Assembly: GCA_003512955.1 (NCBI GenBank)
Contig: DOTG01000038.1
Coordinates: 186,001-250,000 of the forward strand
Direction: 5' to 3'
Source of the DNA: Marinilabiliales bacterium
GTDB lineage: Bacteria > Bacteroidota > Bacteroidia > Bacteroidales > SZUA-534
Length of the DNA stretch: 64,000 nucleotides
Made by a program: the position numbers and the translations under genes. Positions 53,501-62,214 of this stretch are shown here, piece after piece; within the stretch, counting starts at the first letter, position 1; every line of letters starts with the position of its first letter. The notes below the pieces were generated by a model, which was given only the letters and a program-made list of their open reading frames with translations, did not search any database and was not told the origin of the DNA.

Positions 53501-54106
53501 TTAAGGCATCAATTTCTCGAAAAAAGAAATTAAAAGTTCCGGCTTTATCAAAGTAGGAAATATAAATCCAAAGACCGCCCCCCAGAAATGTGCGTCATGT
53601 CCAATGTTATCAGCATTTCGTTTGCCCATATACCACGAATACACTAAATATAAAATCCCAAATACAATCCCGGGGATAGGGATGAATGCCATGAAAAGTA
53701 TCTTATGGGTGGGCTCAAAAAAGATACAGGCAAAAGTAATAGCAGAAACTGCTCCCGATGCACCAACGGCATTGTAATGGTAATTGTCTTTTTCTTTAAT
53801 CAGCGAGGCAATAGATGATGCCACGATGGCACCAAAATAGACCAATAAATACAATCCGATGATGTTTTCCCCAATATATGCATAGAAGTAGTATTCAAGT
53901 GCCTGACCAAAGGAATAAAGCACCAACATGTTTATGATGAGGTGCTCCCAATTTGCATGTAAAAAAGCGTGCGTAAACAACCGATACCATTGTTTCCGGT
54001 GAATCACCTGATAAGCATTGAAGTTGTACTTGTACATCAGTTCAGGCTGATTGAATGCGACAATTGAAAAAACTGCCGTGCCAATAACAATAAGTAATGT
54101 GATCAT
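53501..54106 (-). CDS. Rhomboid-family intramembrane serine protease
   Basis: A 201-residue, six-helix inner-membrane protease. The catalytic dyad is Ser117 in the motif GASGAV and His173 in DAHFWGAVFG. The HxxxN motif, HLIINML, and the early WYRLFTHAFLHANWEH segment are typical of the family. Substrates are unknown; rhomboids cut single-pass membrane proteins. It lies in the pheT operon, 13 bp before the GmhB-like gene and 5 bp after siaC-like DUF1987. Confidence 0.94.
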   Translation of the reverse strand: MITLLIVIGTAVFSIVAFNQPELMYKYNFNAYQVIHRKQWYRLFTHAFLHANWEHLIINMLVLYSFGQALEYYFYAYIGENIIGLYLLVYFGAIVASSIASLIKEKDNYHYNAVGASGAVSAITFACIFFEPTHKILFMAFIPIPGIVFGILYLVYSWYMGKRNADNIGHDAHFWGAVFGFIFPTLIKPELLISFFEKLMP

Positions 54107-54111
54107 GAAGG

Positions 54112-54486
54112 TTAATTTCGTGGACTGAACTCAAATGGAATTTCAAGAATGGAAGAAAAATCAAGACCCAGACGCAGCATATCATCATCAATATTTTCAT
54201 AGGCCCATTCAATAGTTAGCTTGCGCCCCCGGTTGTGCATGGAATTTAATTTGCGAAGCATGTTAAAAACCATATGGTGTGAAGAAGAACTCAGGTATCT
54301 AAAAAATAGCTTGCATTGACAATGATCTAGATGGCTACCATCTGTCTCAAGCCAATCAATAATCGGCTTATACACCTGATTGACATCCTCAGGTGTTGAA
54401 TTCCCCATGATCTGGAAAATGGATAAATCTGCATCCAATAATACCTCTGGACTATCCTCAGTCGCGTCTATCTTTAAATACCCCAA
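54112..54486 (-). CDS. SiaC-like (DUF1987) regulatory phosphoprotein
   Basis: A 124-residue protein. The start KIDATEDSPEVLLDADLSIF, IMGNSTPEDVNQVYKPIIDWL and a FRYLSSSSHHMV segment match the SiaC family. In Pseudomonas, SiaC is phosphorylated by SiaB and dephosphorylated by SiaA, and its unmodified form activates diguanylate cyclase activity and aggregation. The Ser-rich SSSS site here aligns with the phosphoacceptor region. No SiaA, SiaB or GGDEF gene is nearby, so partners must be elsewhere; Bacteroidetes often carry DUF1987 without the known partners. Confidence 0.8.
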   Translation of the reverse strand: MGYLKIDATEDSPEVLLDADLSIFQIMGNSTPEDVNQVYKPIIDWLETDGSHLDHCQCKLFFRYLSSSSHHMVFNMLRKLNSMHNRGRKLTIEWAYENIDDDMLRLGLDFSSILEIPFEFSPRN

Positions 54487-54497
54487 AATTCCCTTTT

Positions 54498-55010
54498 TTA
54501 GTCGTTAATTTTATAAAGATCTCGGTAAATCTTAAAATTCTCCTCTTCAAATATAACAAAAATAACTTTCTGGAAAGAACGATCTTTTTTCAGAAAATTT
54601 TTAACCACGGAGAGTGCAATTTTTGCGGCTTCGGGTTTTGGGTATCCATAAATGCCGGTACTAATGTTTGGAAAAGCGATGGTTTTCAGGTGTTTTGATC
54701 GGGCTACCTTTAAGGAATTGGTATAACAACTGGCCAACAATTCCGCCTCTCCTTTTTTACCTCCATGCCAAACAGGCCCCACCGTATGTATCACATGCGG
54801 TGAAGGTAAATTAAACCCATTGGTAATTTTAGCTTCACCAGTGGGGCATCCATGCAAAAGTCGACATGCATCCAAAAGCTGGGGGCCTGCCGCCCGGTGA
54901 ATGGCCCCATCGACTCCCCCTCCGCCTAAAAGGCTTTGATTGGCGGCATTTACAATGGCATCTGCCTTAATTTTAGTTATATCGCCTTGTAAAATCTCGA
55001 TCCGGTGCAT
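54498..55010 (-). CDS. Macrodomain ADP-ribose (O-acetyl-ADP-ribose) deacetylase
   Basis: A 170-residue cytoplasmic macrodomain protein. It shows LQGDITKIKADAIVNAAN, the loop SLLGGGGVDGAIHRAAG and the second ADP-ribose-binding loop NISTGIYGYP. These are the YmdB/MacroD-type active-site elements that hydrolyse O-acetyl-ADP-ribose and can remove ADP-ribose from acidic residues. It lies 19 bp after pheT and 11 bp before the SiaC-like gene. No ADP-ribosyltransferase is seen in the window. Confidence 0.94.
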   Translation of the reverse strand: MHRIEILQGDITKIKADAIVNAANQSLLGGGGVDGAIHRAAGPQLLDACRLLHGCPTGEAKITNGFNLPSPHVIHTVGPVWHGGKKGEAELLASCYTNSLKVARSKHLKTIAFPNISTGIYGYPKPEAAKIALSVVKNFLKKDRSFQKVIFVIFEEENFKIYRDLYKIND

Positions 55011-55029
55011 GAGGTTTTATTCCTTTGGA

Positions 55030-57480
55030 TTAACGAAGTTTGGCTCCAAACTTGGATTCGAAATTCTTGATCAAGTTTTCCATAATCTTATCGATTTGTT
55101 TGTCGGTAAGCGTTTTCGACTCATCTTGCAAGATAAAGCTTAAAGCATATGATTTTTTGCCCGCACCCAACCTATCACCTTCATATACATCAAAAAGGGA
55201 GACTGCTTTTAATAGTTTCCGTTCCTGTTTGTAAGCCTCAATTTTTAACTCCTCAAAAGTAATTTTAGAATCGAGCAATAGCGATAAATCCCTTCGTACT
55301 TCAGGGTATTTTGGTAATTCAGAATATTCAACTTTAAAATTACGGGTTGTTTTCAGTAACCGTTCCCAATCCAACTCGGCATAAAAAACTTCATTTTTCA
55401 GTTCGAATTCTTTGGCAACTTTCCTCTGAAGTAAACCAATCCGTCCAAGGTTGTTTTTCTGGTATTCCCAAACAAACCCATCGGAAAATAATTCGTCGGA
55501 GAAGTGGGTAAATTCCAGTTTATTCAAATCCACTCCTAACCGTTCAAAAACTTGTTCCGCCTGTTTTTTTAGGTAAAAAAAGCTCACTTTCTCCTGCTTA
55601 GTCACCCACGATTCAGGTGAACGGTTCCCGGTCACGGCCAGAGCTAACTTTTCGTTTTGAGAATATCTATCCAAAGGATTGCCCGATTCTTGTGAGGCAT
55701 TGAAAAAGTAGGTGTTGCCAAATTCAAAAAGTTTTAAATCGGCATATTGGCGGTTGGTGTTAAAAGCAATCGCCTCTAAAAATCCAAATAGTAACGTTTG
55801 TCTTAAACTGTCCAGGTCTTGGCTTAAAGGGTTTACAATGCGCACTGAATGTTCTTTGAGCAAGGTTTGAAGCGGTTCGTAATAGCCGGATTTTGTTAAA
55901 GAATTGGCCATCATTTCGTTAAAACCAGCACTGCTTAATTGATTCGAGATAAGTTCCTTCAATACATTTGGGTCTGGTTTGGGGGCATACGTTATTGCAG
56001 CATTTACCTGTTTGCTGATAGGTACGGTATTGTACCCGTAAATCCGTAAAACCTCTTCTATCACATCCGCTTCACGCCTCACATCCACACGGTATGGAGG
56101 GACTCTTACCAAAAGCGAATCGCCCAAATCTTTTTCAATCTTTATTTCAAGGGAATTAAGTATTTTAACAACTGTGTTTTTTGGCAGTTTTTCTCCAATC
56201 AGACGCTCAATCTGACTCATCCTTAAATTGACTTCAAAATCGGCCACCGGGCTCGGGTAAATATCCACAACCTCAGAACTAATGGCACCTCCGGCAACTT
56301 CTTTAATCAGAAGTGCAGCCCTTTTTAGCGCATAAATGGTACTATTTGGATCAACTCCCCGCTCGAAACGGAATGATGCATCGGTATTTAGCCCATGACG
56401 ACGTGCTGTTTTACGCACATAAACAGGGTTAAAACAGGCACTTTCGAGAAAAATGCTTGAGGTTGCCTCAGTTACGCCGGATTTTATTCCTCCAAAAACG
56501 CCGGCAATACACATTCCCTCGTCCTGGTTGCAAATCATCAGGTCGGTTTGGCTCAGCTTCCGTTCCTGTCCGTCGAGGGTCAAAAAAGGTGTGGTTTCAG
56601 GTAACGTTTTAACAATTACTTTGTTGCCGACAATTTGTTTGGCATCAAAAGCATGGAGCGGTTGCCCCAATTCATGAAGTACAAAATTGGTGACATCCAC
56701 CACATTGTTGATTGGATTTAAACCAATGGCTTTGAGCCTGTTTTTTAACCATCCGGGGGATTCGTTCACTTTTAAACCGGTTAAACTAATACCGGCATAC
56801 CTGGTACAGGCTTCAGGGTTTTCTAAAGTAACTTTAATGTCCAAATTATGGTTGTCCACCTTGAACGAATCCACCGAAGGTAAGTGGTACTCGATATCTT
56901 GCTTTTGTTTTAAATACGCTGCAACATCACGGGCAATGCCTACATGAGAGACTGCATCAATCCGGTTGGGTGTTAGGTCAACCTCAAACACAATGTCGTC
57001 TTCCATGTTGAAATAATCTTTTGCCAAAGTCCCTGCCGGAACTTCTTTGGGTAGAACCATGATGCCATCGTGTGAGGTGCCAATCCCTATTTCGTCCTCG
57101 GCACAGATCATGCCCATGGATTCGGCTCCTCGGATTTTCGATTTCTTTATGGCAAAACTTTCGTTCCCCTGATAGAGGGTTGTTCCAATGGTTGCAACCA
57201 CTACTTTCTGTCCCGTGGCTACATTTTTGGCTCCACACACAATTGGGGTCGGGTTTCCATCGCCTAAATCAACCGTGGTTAAGCTAAGATGGTCTGAATC
57301 GGGATGTGGAGCACATGTCAGCACCTCACCTATCACCAAGCCTTCCAAACCTCCTTTAACCGATTGGAAGGAATCATATCCACCCACTTCGAGACCAATG
57401 CTGGTTAATATCTCAGATAGTTTTTGAGGTTCCAAATCAATGGGCAGGTATTGCTTTAACCAATTGTACGATAAGTTCAT
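55030..57480 (-). CDS. pheT: Phenylalanine--tRNA ligase, beta subunit
   Basis: An 816-residue subunit of cytoplasmic PheRS, working with an alpha subunit (pheS) that is not in the window. Domains in order: N-terminal B1 with the EMAP/tRNA-binding OB fold (about 40-150; IGEVLTCAPHPDSDHLSLTTV, IVCGAKNV), B3/B4 (about 205-385; DVTNFVLHELGQPLHAFDA, DGQERKLSQTDLMI), B5 (about 400-470), the core (about 480-700), and the C-terminal FDX-ACB anticodon-binding domain (about 720-816; ELPKYPEVRRDLSLLLD). It heads a six-gene minus-strand operon with short gaps down to 52127. Confidence 0.98.
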   Translation of the reverse strand: MNLSYNWLKQYLPIDLEPQKLSEILTSIGLEVGGYDSFQSVKGGLEGLVIGEVLTCAPHPDSDHLSLTTVDLGDGNPTPIVCGAKNVATGQKVVVATIGTTLYQGNESFAIKKSKIRGAESMGMICAEDEIGIGTSHDGIMVLPKEVPAGTLAKDYFNMEDDIVFEVDLTPNRIDAVSHVGIARDVAAYLKQKQDIEYHLPSVDSFKVDNHNLDIKVTLENPEACTRYAGISLTGLKVNESPGWLKNRLKAIGLNPINNVVDVTNFVLHELGQPLHAFDAKQIVGNKVIVKTLPETTPFLTLDGQERKLSQTDLMICNQDEGMCIAGVFGGIKSGVTEATSSIFLESACFNPVYVRKTARRHGLNTDASFRFERGVDPNSTIYALKRAALLIKEVAGGAISSEVVDIYPSPVADFEVNLRMSQIERLIGEKLPKNTVVKILNSLEIKIEKDLGDSLLVRVPPYRVDVRREADVIEEVLRIYGYNTVPISKQVNAAITYAPKPDPNVLKELISNQLSSAGFNEMMANSLTKSGYYEPLQTLLKEHSVRIVNPLSQDLDSLRQTLLFGFLEAIAFNTNRQYADLKLFEFGNTYFFNASQESGNPLDRYSQNEKLALAVTGNRSPESWVTKQEKVSFFYLKKQAEQVFERLGVDLNKLEFTHFSDELFSDGFVWEYQKNNLGRIGLLQRKVAKEFELKNEVFYAELDWERLLKTTRNFKVEYSELPKYPEVRRDLSLLLDSKITFEELKIEAYKQERKLLKAVSLFDVYEGDRLGAGKKSYALSFILQDESKTLTDKQIDKIMENLIKNFESKFGAKLR

Positions 57481-57511
57481 AAGAAAGCTTGTTTTTTGTG
57501 TTTACGAGCAA

Positions 57512-57540
57512 CAAAAGTAAAGTTTTTTTTAGAATCTCAA
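57512..57540 (-). promoter_or_regulatory. pheT operon promoter
   Basis: Read on the minus strand, TTG (57540-57538), an 18-bp spacer and TACTTTTG (57519-57512) are a full match to the Bacteroidetes consensus. The transcript would start near 57506, about 26 bases ahead of the ATG at 57480. Confidence 0.65.
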
Positions 57541-57686
57541 TAAGGACAAACAGATTTATCAGGGGGTTTGAGCTTTCTAAAATTGGATTATCCATGGCTT
57601 ATCAAAAATCCATTGTTTTACTGTGGTGTTTGCATGCCGGGCCATCTTGGTTAATAATTTAGATCGAAGATTCTAGGTCAGGCCTA

Positions 57687-57716
57687 ATTGTTTACATTTT
57701 AAAGCGTTTATATTTG
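57687..57716 (+). promoter_or_regulatory. surE operon promoter
   Basis: ATTG (57687-57690), an 18-bp spacer and TATATTTG (57709-57716), followed by CA, match the consensus in full. The predicted start near 57722 lies just before the TTG start at 57745, so the gene has a short leader and no earlier start is possible in that transcript. Confidence 0.65.
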
Positions 57717-57744
57717 CAAAAGTTTAATTTAATTCAGTTACATT

Positions 57745-58545
57745 TTGGAAAAAGTACAAAAACCCCTCATCCTGGTTACGAACGATGATGGATATTTTGC
57801 TCCTGGCCTGCACAACCTCATCGACATGGTAAAACCTTATGGCGAAGTGCTCGTGGTTGCGCCAGAAGTTGGTGTGTCGGGGATGTCGCACGCCATAACA
57901 ATTAAAACACCGCTACGTTTAACACTTTTGGAAAAAACCAACGGAGTAACCTTTTATAAACTGAATGGGACTCCGGTAGATTGCGTAAAAATGGCCATCA
58001 ACCAATTGGTGGATCGGAAACCCGATATTTTGGTTTCAGGAATCAATCACGGTTCAAATTCTTCTATAAGTGTAATTTATTCAGGAACCATGGGTGGCGC
58101 CATCGAAGGAAGTTTAAATAAAATACCTTCCATTGGTTTTTCGTTGTGTTCCCATCGCATGGATGCCGATTTTAGCTTAACCAAAAAATATTCCGAAGGC
58201 ATTTTTCTTCAGGTGCTTAAAAATGGATTGCCCGATTATACCTGCCTGAATGTGAATTTCCCGGTAATTGATGAATCCAGTTTTAAGGGAATTAAAGTTT
58301 GCCGTCAGGCCCGTGGGGTTTGGAAAGAAGAATATGAAAAAAGGGTTGACCCTCATGGTGGGGAATATTACTGGTTAACCGGAAATTTTAAGAATAACGA
58401 AAATGGTTCCACCGATACCGACGAATGGGCACTTGACCACAATTATGCTTCTATTGTGCCTGTGCGTACTGATTTTACCGACCACGAGAATCTTAAAAAA
58501 CTAGAAAACCTAACTGTGATGTATCATGAGTCTTTTTACAAATGA
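57745..58545 (+). CDS. surE: 5'/3'-nucleotidase SurE
   Basis: A 266-residue metal-dependent nucleotidase. The start is a TTG codon at 57745 (MEKVQKPLILVTNDDG), chosen because the conserved N-terminus KPLILVTNDDGYFAPGL must follow closely and the promoter allows no earlier start. The metal-binding Asp-Asp (NDDG), GMSHAIT and SGINHGSNSSISVIYSGT are the family active-site motifs. It heads an operon with a small membrane protein, lpxB and a SpoIID protein; its 3' end overlaps the next gene by 20 bp. Confidence 0.96.
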   Translation: MEKVQKPLILVTNDDGYFAPGLHNLIDMVKPYGEVLVVAPEVGVSGMSHAITIKTPLRLTLLEKTNGVTFYKLNGTPVDCVKMAINQLVDRKPDILVSGINHGSNSSISVIYSGTMGGAIEGSLNKIPSIGFSLCSHRMDADFSLTKKYSEGIFLQVLKNGLPDYTCLNVNFPVIDESSFKGIKVCRQARGVWKEEYEKRVDPHGGEYYWLTGNFKNNENGSTDTDEWALDHNYASIVPVRTDFTDHENLKKLENLTVMYHESFYK

Positions 58546-58822
58546 TAAAGTTTCTACCGGAGTTCTTATTGGAGCTCTTTTACCCATCATTCTGGTTGTG
58601 GCTTTTTTGTTTTATTCTGCCACAAGGTGCGGCTCGTTTATGGGCTGTATTGAGCATTTCCAGCTTACCGGAGTGCTCTACAAAATTGTATCGGTAAGTT
58701 TGTTGCCAGGAGCCGGGCTGTTTTTTTTGTGGTCAAAATTCAACAAGCTGAATCAGGCACGGGGGCTTTTGCTCGTCACCCTGTTTTATGGAATATTTGT
58801 GTTAATCCTATACATGATCTAG
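58526..58822 (+). CDS. Small membrane protein with three predicted helices
   Basis: A 98-residue protein with three hydrophobic segments (about 12-30, 45-67 and 78-98) and an intervening CGSFMGCIEHF loop with two Cys. Family unknown. It overlaps surE by 20 bp and precedes lpxB by 12 bp, so it is almost certainly translated as part of this operon. A role in lipid A or envelope handling is suggested only by its neighbours. Confidence 0.8.
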   Translation: MSLFTNDKVSTGVLIGALLPIILVVAFLFYSATRCGSFMGCIEHFQLTGVLYKIVSVSLLPGAGLFFLWSKFNKLNQARGLLLVTLFYGIFVLILYMI

Positions 58823-58834
58823 TAAATTATCGCG

Positions 58835-59974
58835 ATGAAATACTACTTGATTGCTGGAGAGGCCAGTGGCGATTTACATGGTTCAAACCTGATGAAGTCA
58901 CTTAAAGAGATTGATCAGGAGGCAGAATTCCGTTTTTGGGGAGGCGATTTGATGAGTGTGTATGGTGGTGAGCCGGTAAAACACATCAAAGAACTAGCTT
59001 TTATGGGTTTTGTTAAGGTGGTATTGAACATAAGGGCTATTGCAAAAAACCTGATTCTTTGTAAAAACGATATTTTGAAATTCAACCCCGATGTAGTCAT
59101 CTTGATTGATTATGCCGGATTTAACCTGCAAATTGCTGCTTTTGCCAAATCCAAAGGCATTCGCGTACATTATTATATTTCGCCCAAGATATGGGCCTGG
59201 AAGACCAACCGGGTCAAGAAAATAAAGAAGTATGTCGATAAAATGTTTACCATCCTTCCTTTTGAGACCGAGTTTTATAAAAAATATCAATTCAATGTTC
59301 AATATGTGGGCAATCCGGTCAATGATGCCATTGATGCTCATAGGGATTATTTTCAGCCTTTTGACGATTTTACGAAGCAGCATCAATTAAATTCAAAGCC
59401 ATTAATAGCTTTATTGCCGGGGAGCAGGAAGCAAGAAATTAAGCTGATGCTTCCGGTGATGATTGAAGTGAGCCATTTCTTTCCCAATTACCAATTTGTG
59501 ATTGCTGGCGCTCCTGCCATTGATCTTGAATTGTACCGAAAAATTATTGGCCCACATGAGATACCTATTTTGTTCGATCAAACCTACGAATTGCTAAAAC
59601 ACAGCAATGCGGCATTAGTCACCTCTGGAACTGCCACGCTGGAAACAGCCTTGCTTAACGTTCCGCAAATTGTTTGCTATACCACTAATATCGGGACTTT
59701 GTTATATAAAATTGGCCGAAAACTAATAAAGGTAAAATGGATATCGTTGGTAAATCTGATTTTAAATTATGAAGCTGTAAAAGAGTTGACCCAAAATACC
59801 TTTAAAAAGGAATTTCTGGTGAAAGAATTGGATTTGATTCTTCATAATCAAGCCTACCGAAACAGTATGCTTAGCCATTATCAACGGCTAAGGAAACAAA
59901 TGGGTGAACCGGGAGCATCACAAAAAGCAGCCGCGTTAATGTATCACGATTTAAAAAGTATAAGAGTCTCATAG
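58835..59974 (+). CDS. lpxB: Lipid-A-disaccharide synthase
   Basis: A 379-residue peripheral inner-membrane glycosyltransferase (GT19) that joins UDP-2,3-diacylglucosamine and lipid X in lipid A synthesis. It has the diagnostic start YYLIAGEASGDLHGSNLM, YISPKIWAWKTNRVKKI, YVGNPVNDAI, the LLPGSRKQEIKLMLPVM motif and TSGTATLETALLNVPQ near the nucleotide site. Length is normal. It confirms a Gram-negative outer membrane. Confidence 0.98.
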   Translation: MKYYLIAGEASGDLHGSNLMKSLKEIDQEAEFRFWGGDLMSVYGGEPVKHIKELAFMGFVKVVLNIRAIAKNLILCKNDILKFNPDVVILIDYAGFNLQIAAFAKSKGIRVHYYISPKIWAWKTNRVKKIKKYVDKMFTILPFETEFYKKYQFNVQYVGNPVNDAIDAHRDYFQPFDDFTKQHQLNSKPLIALLPGSRKQEIKLMLPVMIEVSHFFPNYQFVIAGAPAIDLELYRKIIGPHEIPILFDQTYELLKHSNAALVTSGTATLETALLNVPQIVCYTTNIGTLLYKIGRKLIKVKWISLVNLILNYEAVKELTQNTFKKEFLVKELDLILHNQAYRNSMLSHYQRLRKQMGEPGASQKAAALMYHDLKSIRVS

Positions 59975-59975
59975 T

Positions 59976-61151
59976 ATGCTGCCAGTTCCTAGCCTGAAAC
60001 AATGGATTACAATCTTTTTCCTTGCTGCATCTGCAGAAACTGTCGGTGCGTTTACTGTTAAAATTGATCTTTTCAACCAATTTAATATTAAAACATTGGT
60101 GGTTAGTCCCATCGAAGGCAAATACCAATTCTCAACTGAAAATGGGAATATTTACCGGTTGAAAAAAAACCAAATCGTTTACTTTACGTTGGTTGGCGAT
60201 TCTTTAAGTGTTTGGGATCAAGATCAGCACTTGGGAGTTTTTAAGACCATCTTTTTTGAGGGCATTGCCCGACAAAACTCGTTTAAAGCCGAACCTGCTT
60301 ATCCTGCACTGGGTCCCCGATATTATGAGGGAAATCTGATCATTACCAACACGGATCAGCAATTTAAGATTACCAACTTGGTCGATATTGAAAGTTATTT
60401 GGCAGGAGTTGTAGAGGCCGAAGCAGGCCCCAAAGCTCCTTTTGAATTTTACAAATCGCAAGCTATCATTAGCCGCACCTATTTATTGGAGCAGATCAGC
60501 CGTCAGGGAATCAATAATTATGTTATCGGCGACGATGTTTACCATCAGGTATATAAAGGGATGAGTTTGAAGAATTCACAAATAAAACAGGCTGTATTAT
60601 ATACCACGGGACTGGTCATTGTCGATTCATCTTACCGATTAATTACTGCTGCTTTTCACTCCAATTCAGGCGGAAAAACCATTAACTCAGAAGATGTTTG
60701 GTTGAACCCTACCAGCTATTTAAAAGCTATTGAAGATCCTTTCAGCCTGGAGCAAAAAAATACTTCATGGACAGATACCATCCCAGTAAATGATTGGTTG
60801 AAATATTTGCAGGATAACGGGCTGGATATTGATAACGATATGTCCCGGATTGACAACCTCTATTTTGAACAGCCTCAGCGTTTAAAATATTACATGTACA
60901 ATGACGATACGCTTCCTTTAAAGAAAATCAGGCAGGATTTCGGATTCCGATCTACTTGGTTTTCAATGAAACCGGAGGGTAACTATATTTTGATTAAAGG
61001 ACGGGGCTACGGGCATGGGGTAGGCCTTTCACAAGAAGGGGCCATGCAGATGGCAAGGCAAAACTATTCGTTTATCGATATCATCAATTTTTATTACAAG
61101 GATATTAAAGTGGTTGATTATAAGCAGATAATCCCAACTTTAGATATGTAA
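59976..61151 (+). CDS. SpoIID/LytB-domain protein
   Basis: A 391-residue exported protein starting 1 bp after lpxB. It has an N-terminal hydrophobic segment (about 8-26) and a SpoIID domain (about 110-385) with VVEAEAGPKAPFEFYKSQA, AAFHSNSGGKTINSEDVW and the final GRGYGHGVGLSQEGAMQMA. In Bacillus, SpoIID cuts peptidoglycan glycan strands denuded of stem peptides; Gram-negative members, common in Bacteroidetes, probably act on the cell wall. Coupling to lpxB places it among envelope genes. Confidence 0.92.
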   Translation: MLPVPSLKQWITIFFLAASAETVGAFTVKIDLFNQFNIKTLVVSPIEGKYQFSTENGNIYRLKKNQIVYFTLVGDSLSVWDQDQHLGVFKTIFFEGIARQNSFKAEPAYPALGPRYYEGNLIITNTDQQFKITNLVDIESYLAGVVEAEAGPKAPFEFYKSQAIISRTYLLEQISRQGINNYVIGDDVYHQVYKGMSLKNSQIKQAVLYTTGLVIVDSSYRLITAAFHSNSGGKTINSEDVWLNPTSYLKAIEDPFSLEQKNTSWTDTIPVNDWLKYLQDNGLDIDNDMSRIDNLYFEQPQRLKYYMYNDDTLPLKKIRQDFGFRSTWFSMKPEGNYILIKGRGYGHGVGLSQEGAMQMARQNYSFIDIINFYYKDIKVVDYKQIIPTLDM

Positions 61152-61530
61152 TCCTGAATTGTTTTAAAGAGATATTTTTTCAGATTTTTTTTGGAATCGC
61201 GAGAAATCTTTCCCAACGAATAATTCAGCTTTAAAAAACCATGCAATCAAGGATTCCGTACAATCCAAGAAATTTTACTTGTTCAATTTAGACCCACAAA
61301 ATTTAATGTCTCCATCTGAGTATAATTTCTTCGTATCTAACTGTTTGTATTAAAAGTAGGAAATAAATATTAAGTCAAAGGACTTTATTTGTTGTACTTC
61401 TGCACCTTACCCTATCATTTAAAAAAATTTAAATAATTTTAGATTGCCGAGTAACATTTTATTATTCAAAACGTTTATTATGAGTACATGATAAAGTAGA
61501 ATAATAAAAATAATTTTTAATTGTGGTTTT
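61152..61530. other. Intergenic region upstream of the RNA candidate
   Basis: AT-rich region following the SpoIID gene, without an ORF of note. A short hairpin AAGTC-aaag-GACTT is at about 61372-61385. No clear terminator for the surE operon was found in it. The remainder of this long intergenic region is described separately (61533-61692). Confidence 0.35.
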
Positions 61531-61532
61531 TC

Positions 61533-61548
61533 TGGCACTCTTTTTGAG
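61533..61548 (+). promoter_or_regulatory. Sigma-54-like -24/-12 element
   Basis: TGGCAC (61533-61538), five bases and TTGA (61544-61547) have the exact GG-to-GC spacing of sigma-54 promoters, with one departure at the -12 dinucleotide (GA instead of GC). The predicted +1 is at about 61559, the first base of the structured RNA candidate. A sigma-54-type response regulator is encoded 2 kb away. Confidence 0.4.
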
Positions 61549-61558
61549 ATAAAAATAT

Positions 61559-61692
61559 TAATCAGGCACGTGGTTAAAAATAGTTGTTAAATGTTGTTTG
61601 TTGTTATACCTTTCCTTTGGTAAAATTTTTCTAAGAATACTGCCTGATTATCATAAAGAAAAGCTTTCTCCCCGAAAGCTTTTCTTGCTTTA
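61559..61692 (+). ncRNA. Candidate structured small RNA or long leader
   Basis: TAATCAGGCA (61559-61568) pairs exactly with TGCCTGATTA (61641-61650), closing a ~72-nt loop that can hold a small TACC/GGTA hairpin. It is followed at 61656-61686 by a 13-bp perfect stem (AAGAAAAGCTTTC with GAAAGCTTTTCTT, loop TCCCC) and a T-rich tail. The 5' end matches the start predicted from the upstream sigma-54-like element. No ORF lies in it. It could be an independent ~130-nt sRNA or an attenuator leader of the gene at 61807. Confidence 0.5.
61656..61692 (+). terminator. Terminator-like hairpin ending the RNA candidate
   Basis: A 13-bp perfect stem with a 5-nt C-rich loop (stem 61656-61668 and 61674-61686), followed by GCTTTAT. 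Confidence 0.7.
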
Positions 61693-61806
61693 TAGAATAT
61701 TCCGCATACTTAACCAAAGAAATAAACAATTAACATATTATTAATATTCAATTCACCGACAAGTAACCTTAATAATCTTTTTTTGTAGCATAAAATTTAA
61801 GTTAAG

Positions 61807-62145
61807 ATGAAAACATTAATTTCAATATTATTTGTATTGGTGATTGTAGCTGCACAAGCAAAATCGTTCGAGAGCGAAGGTAAAACAGTTCAGGGAAAAG
61901 TAGTTGAAACAGTTAATGGGATTTCTCAGCCTGTAGCTCTTGCATATGTTTTTATTGAAAATACCGATATTTGTACTTATACTCACGAAGATGGGACTTA
62001 TAGCTTAAATGTTCCTAAAGGTAAACATGAAATGAAAGTGGTTTTTAAAGGTTATAAAACCGAGACTAAAGTAGTTAATGCAGGAAAAGAAACTTCAGTT
62101 AATTTTATAATGACCCAAAGCGATAACAATTTAGTTGTAAAATAA
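61807..62145 (+). CDS. Small secreted carboxypeptidase-regulatory-like domain protein
   Basis: A 112-residue protein with a signal peptide (about 1-18, AAQAKS) and one CarboxypepD_reg-like beta-sandwich (about 28-105): VQGKVVETVNGISQPVALAY, IENTDICTYTHEDGTYSLNV, GKHEMKVVFKGYKTET. The same fold forms the N-terminus of TonB receptors in this window, but here it stands alone. It is preceded by the long intergenic region with the sigma-54-like element and followed by a strong terminator. Single-domain forms are found in Bacteroidetes with unknown function; it may be a periplasmic or secreted binding protein. Confidence 0.85.
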   Translation: MKTLISILFVLVIVAAQAKSFESEGKTVQGKVVETVNGISQPVALAYVFIENTDICTYTHEDGTYSLNVPKGKHEMKVVFKGYKTETKVVNAGKETSVNFIMTQSDNNLVVK

Positions 62146-62164
62146 TCAGTTAAGAGAAATACTA

Positions 62165-62200
62165 AAAAAGGCATTTTCAGTTTCCTGAAAATGCCTTTTT
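62165..62200. terminator. Bidirectional terminator
   Basis: AAAAAGGCATTTTCAG (62165-62180), loop TTTC, CTGAAAATGCCTTTTT (62185-62200): a perfect 16-bp stem with A and T runs on both sides, so it serves both the 112-residue gene (plus) and the histidine kinase (minus). Confidence 0.92.
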
Positions 62201-62214
62201 TCTTTTCAAGATTT

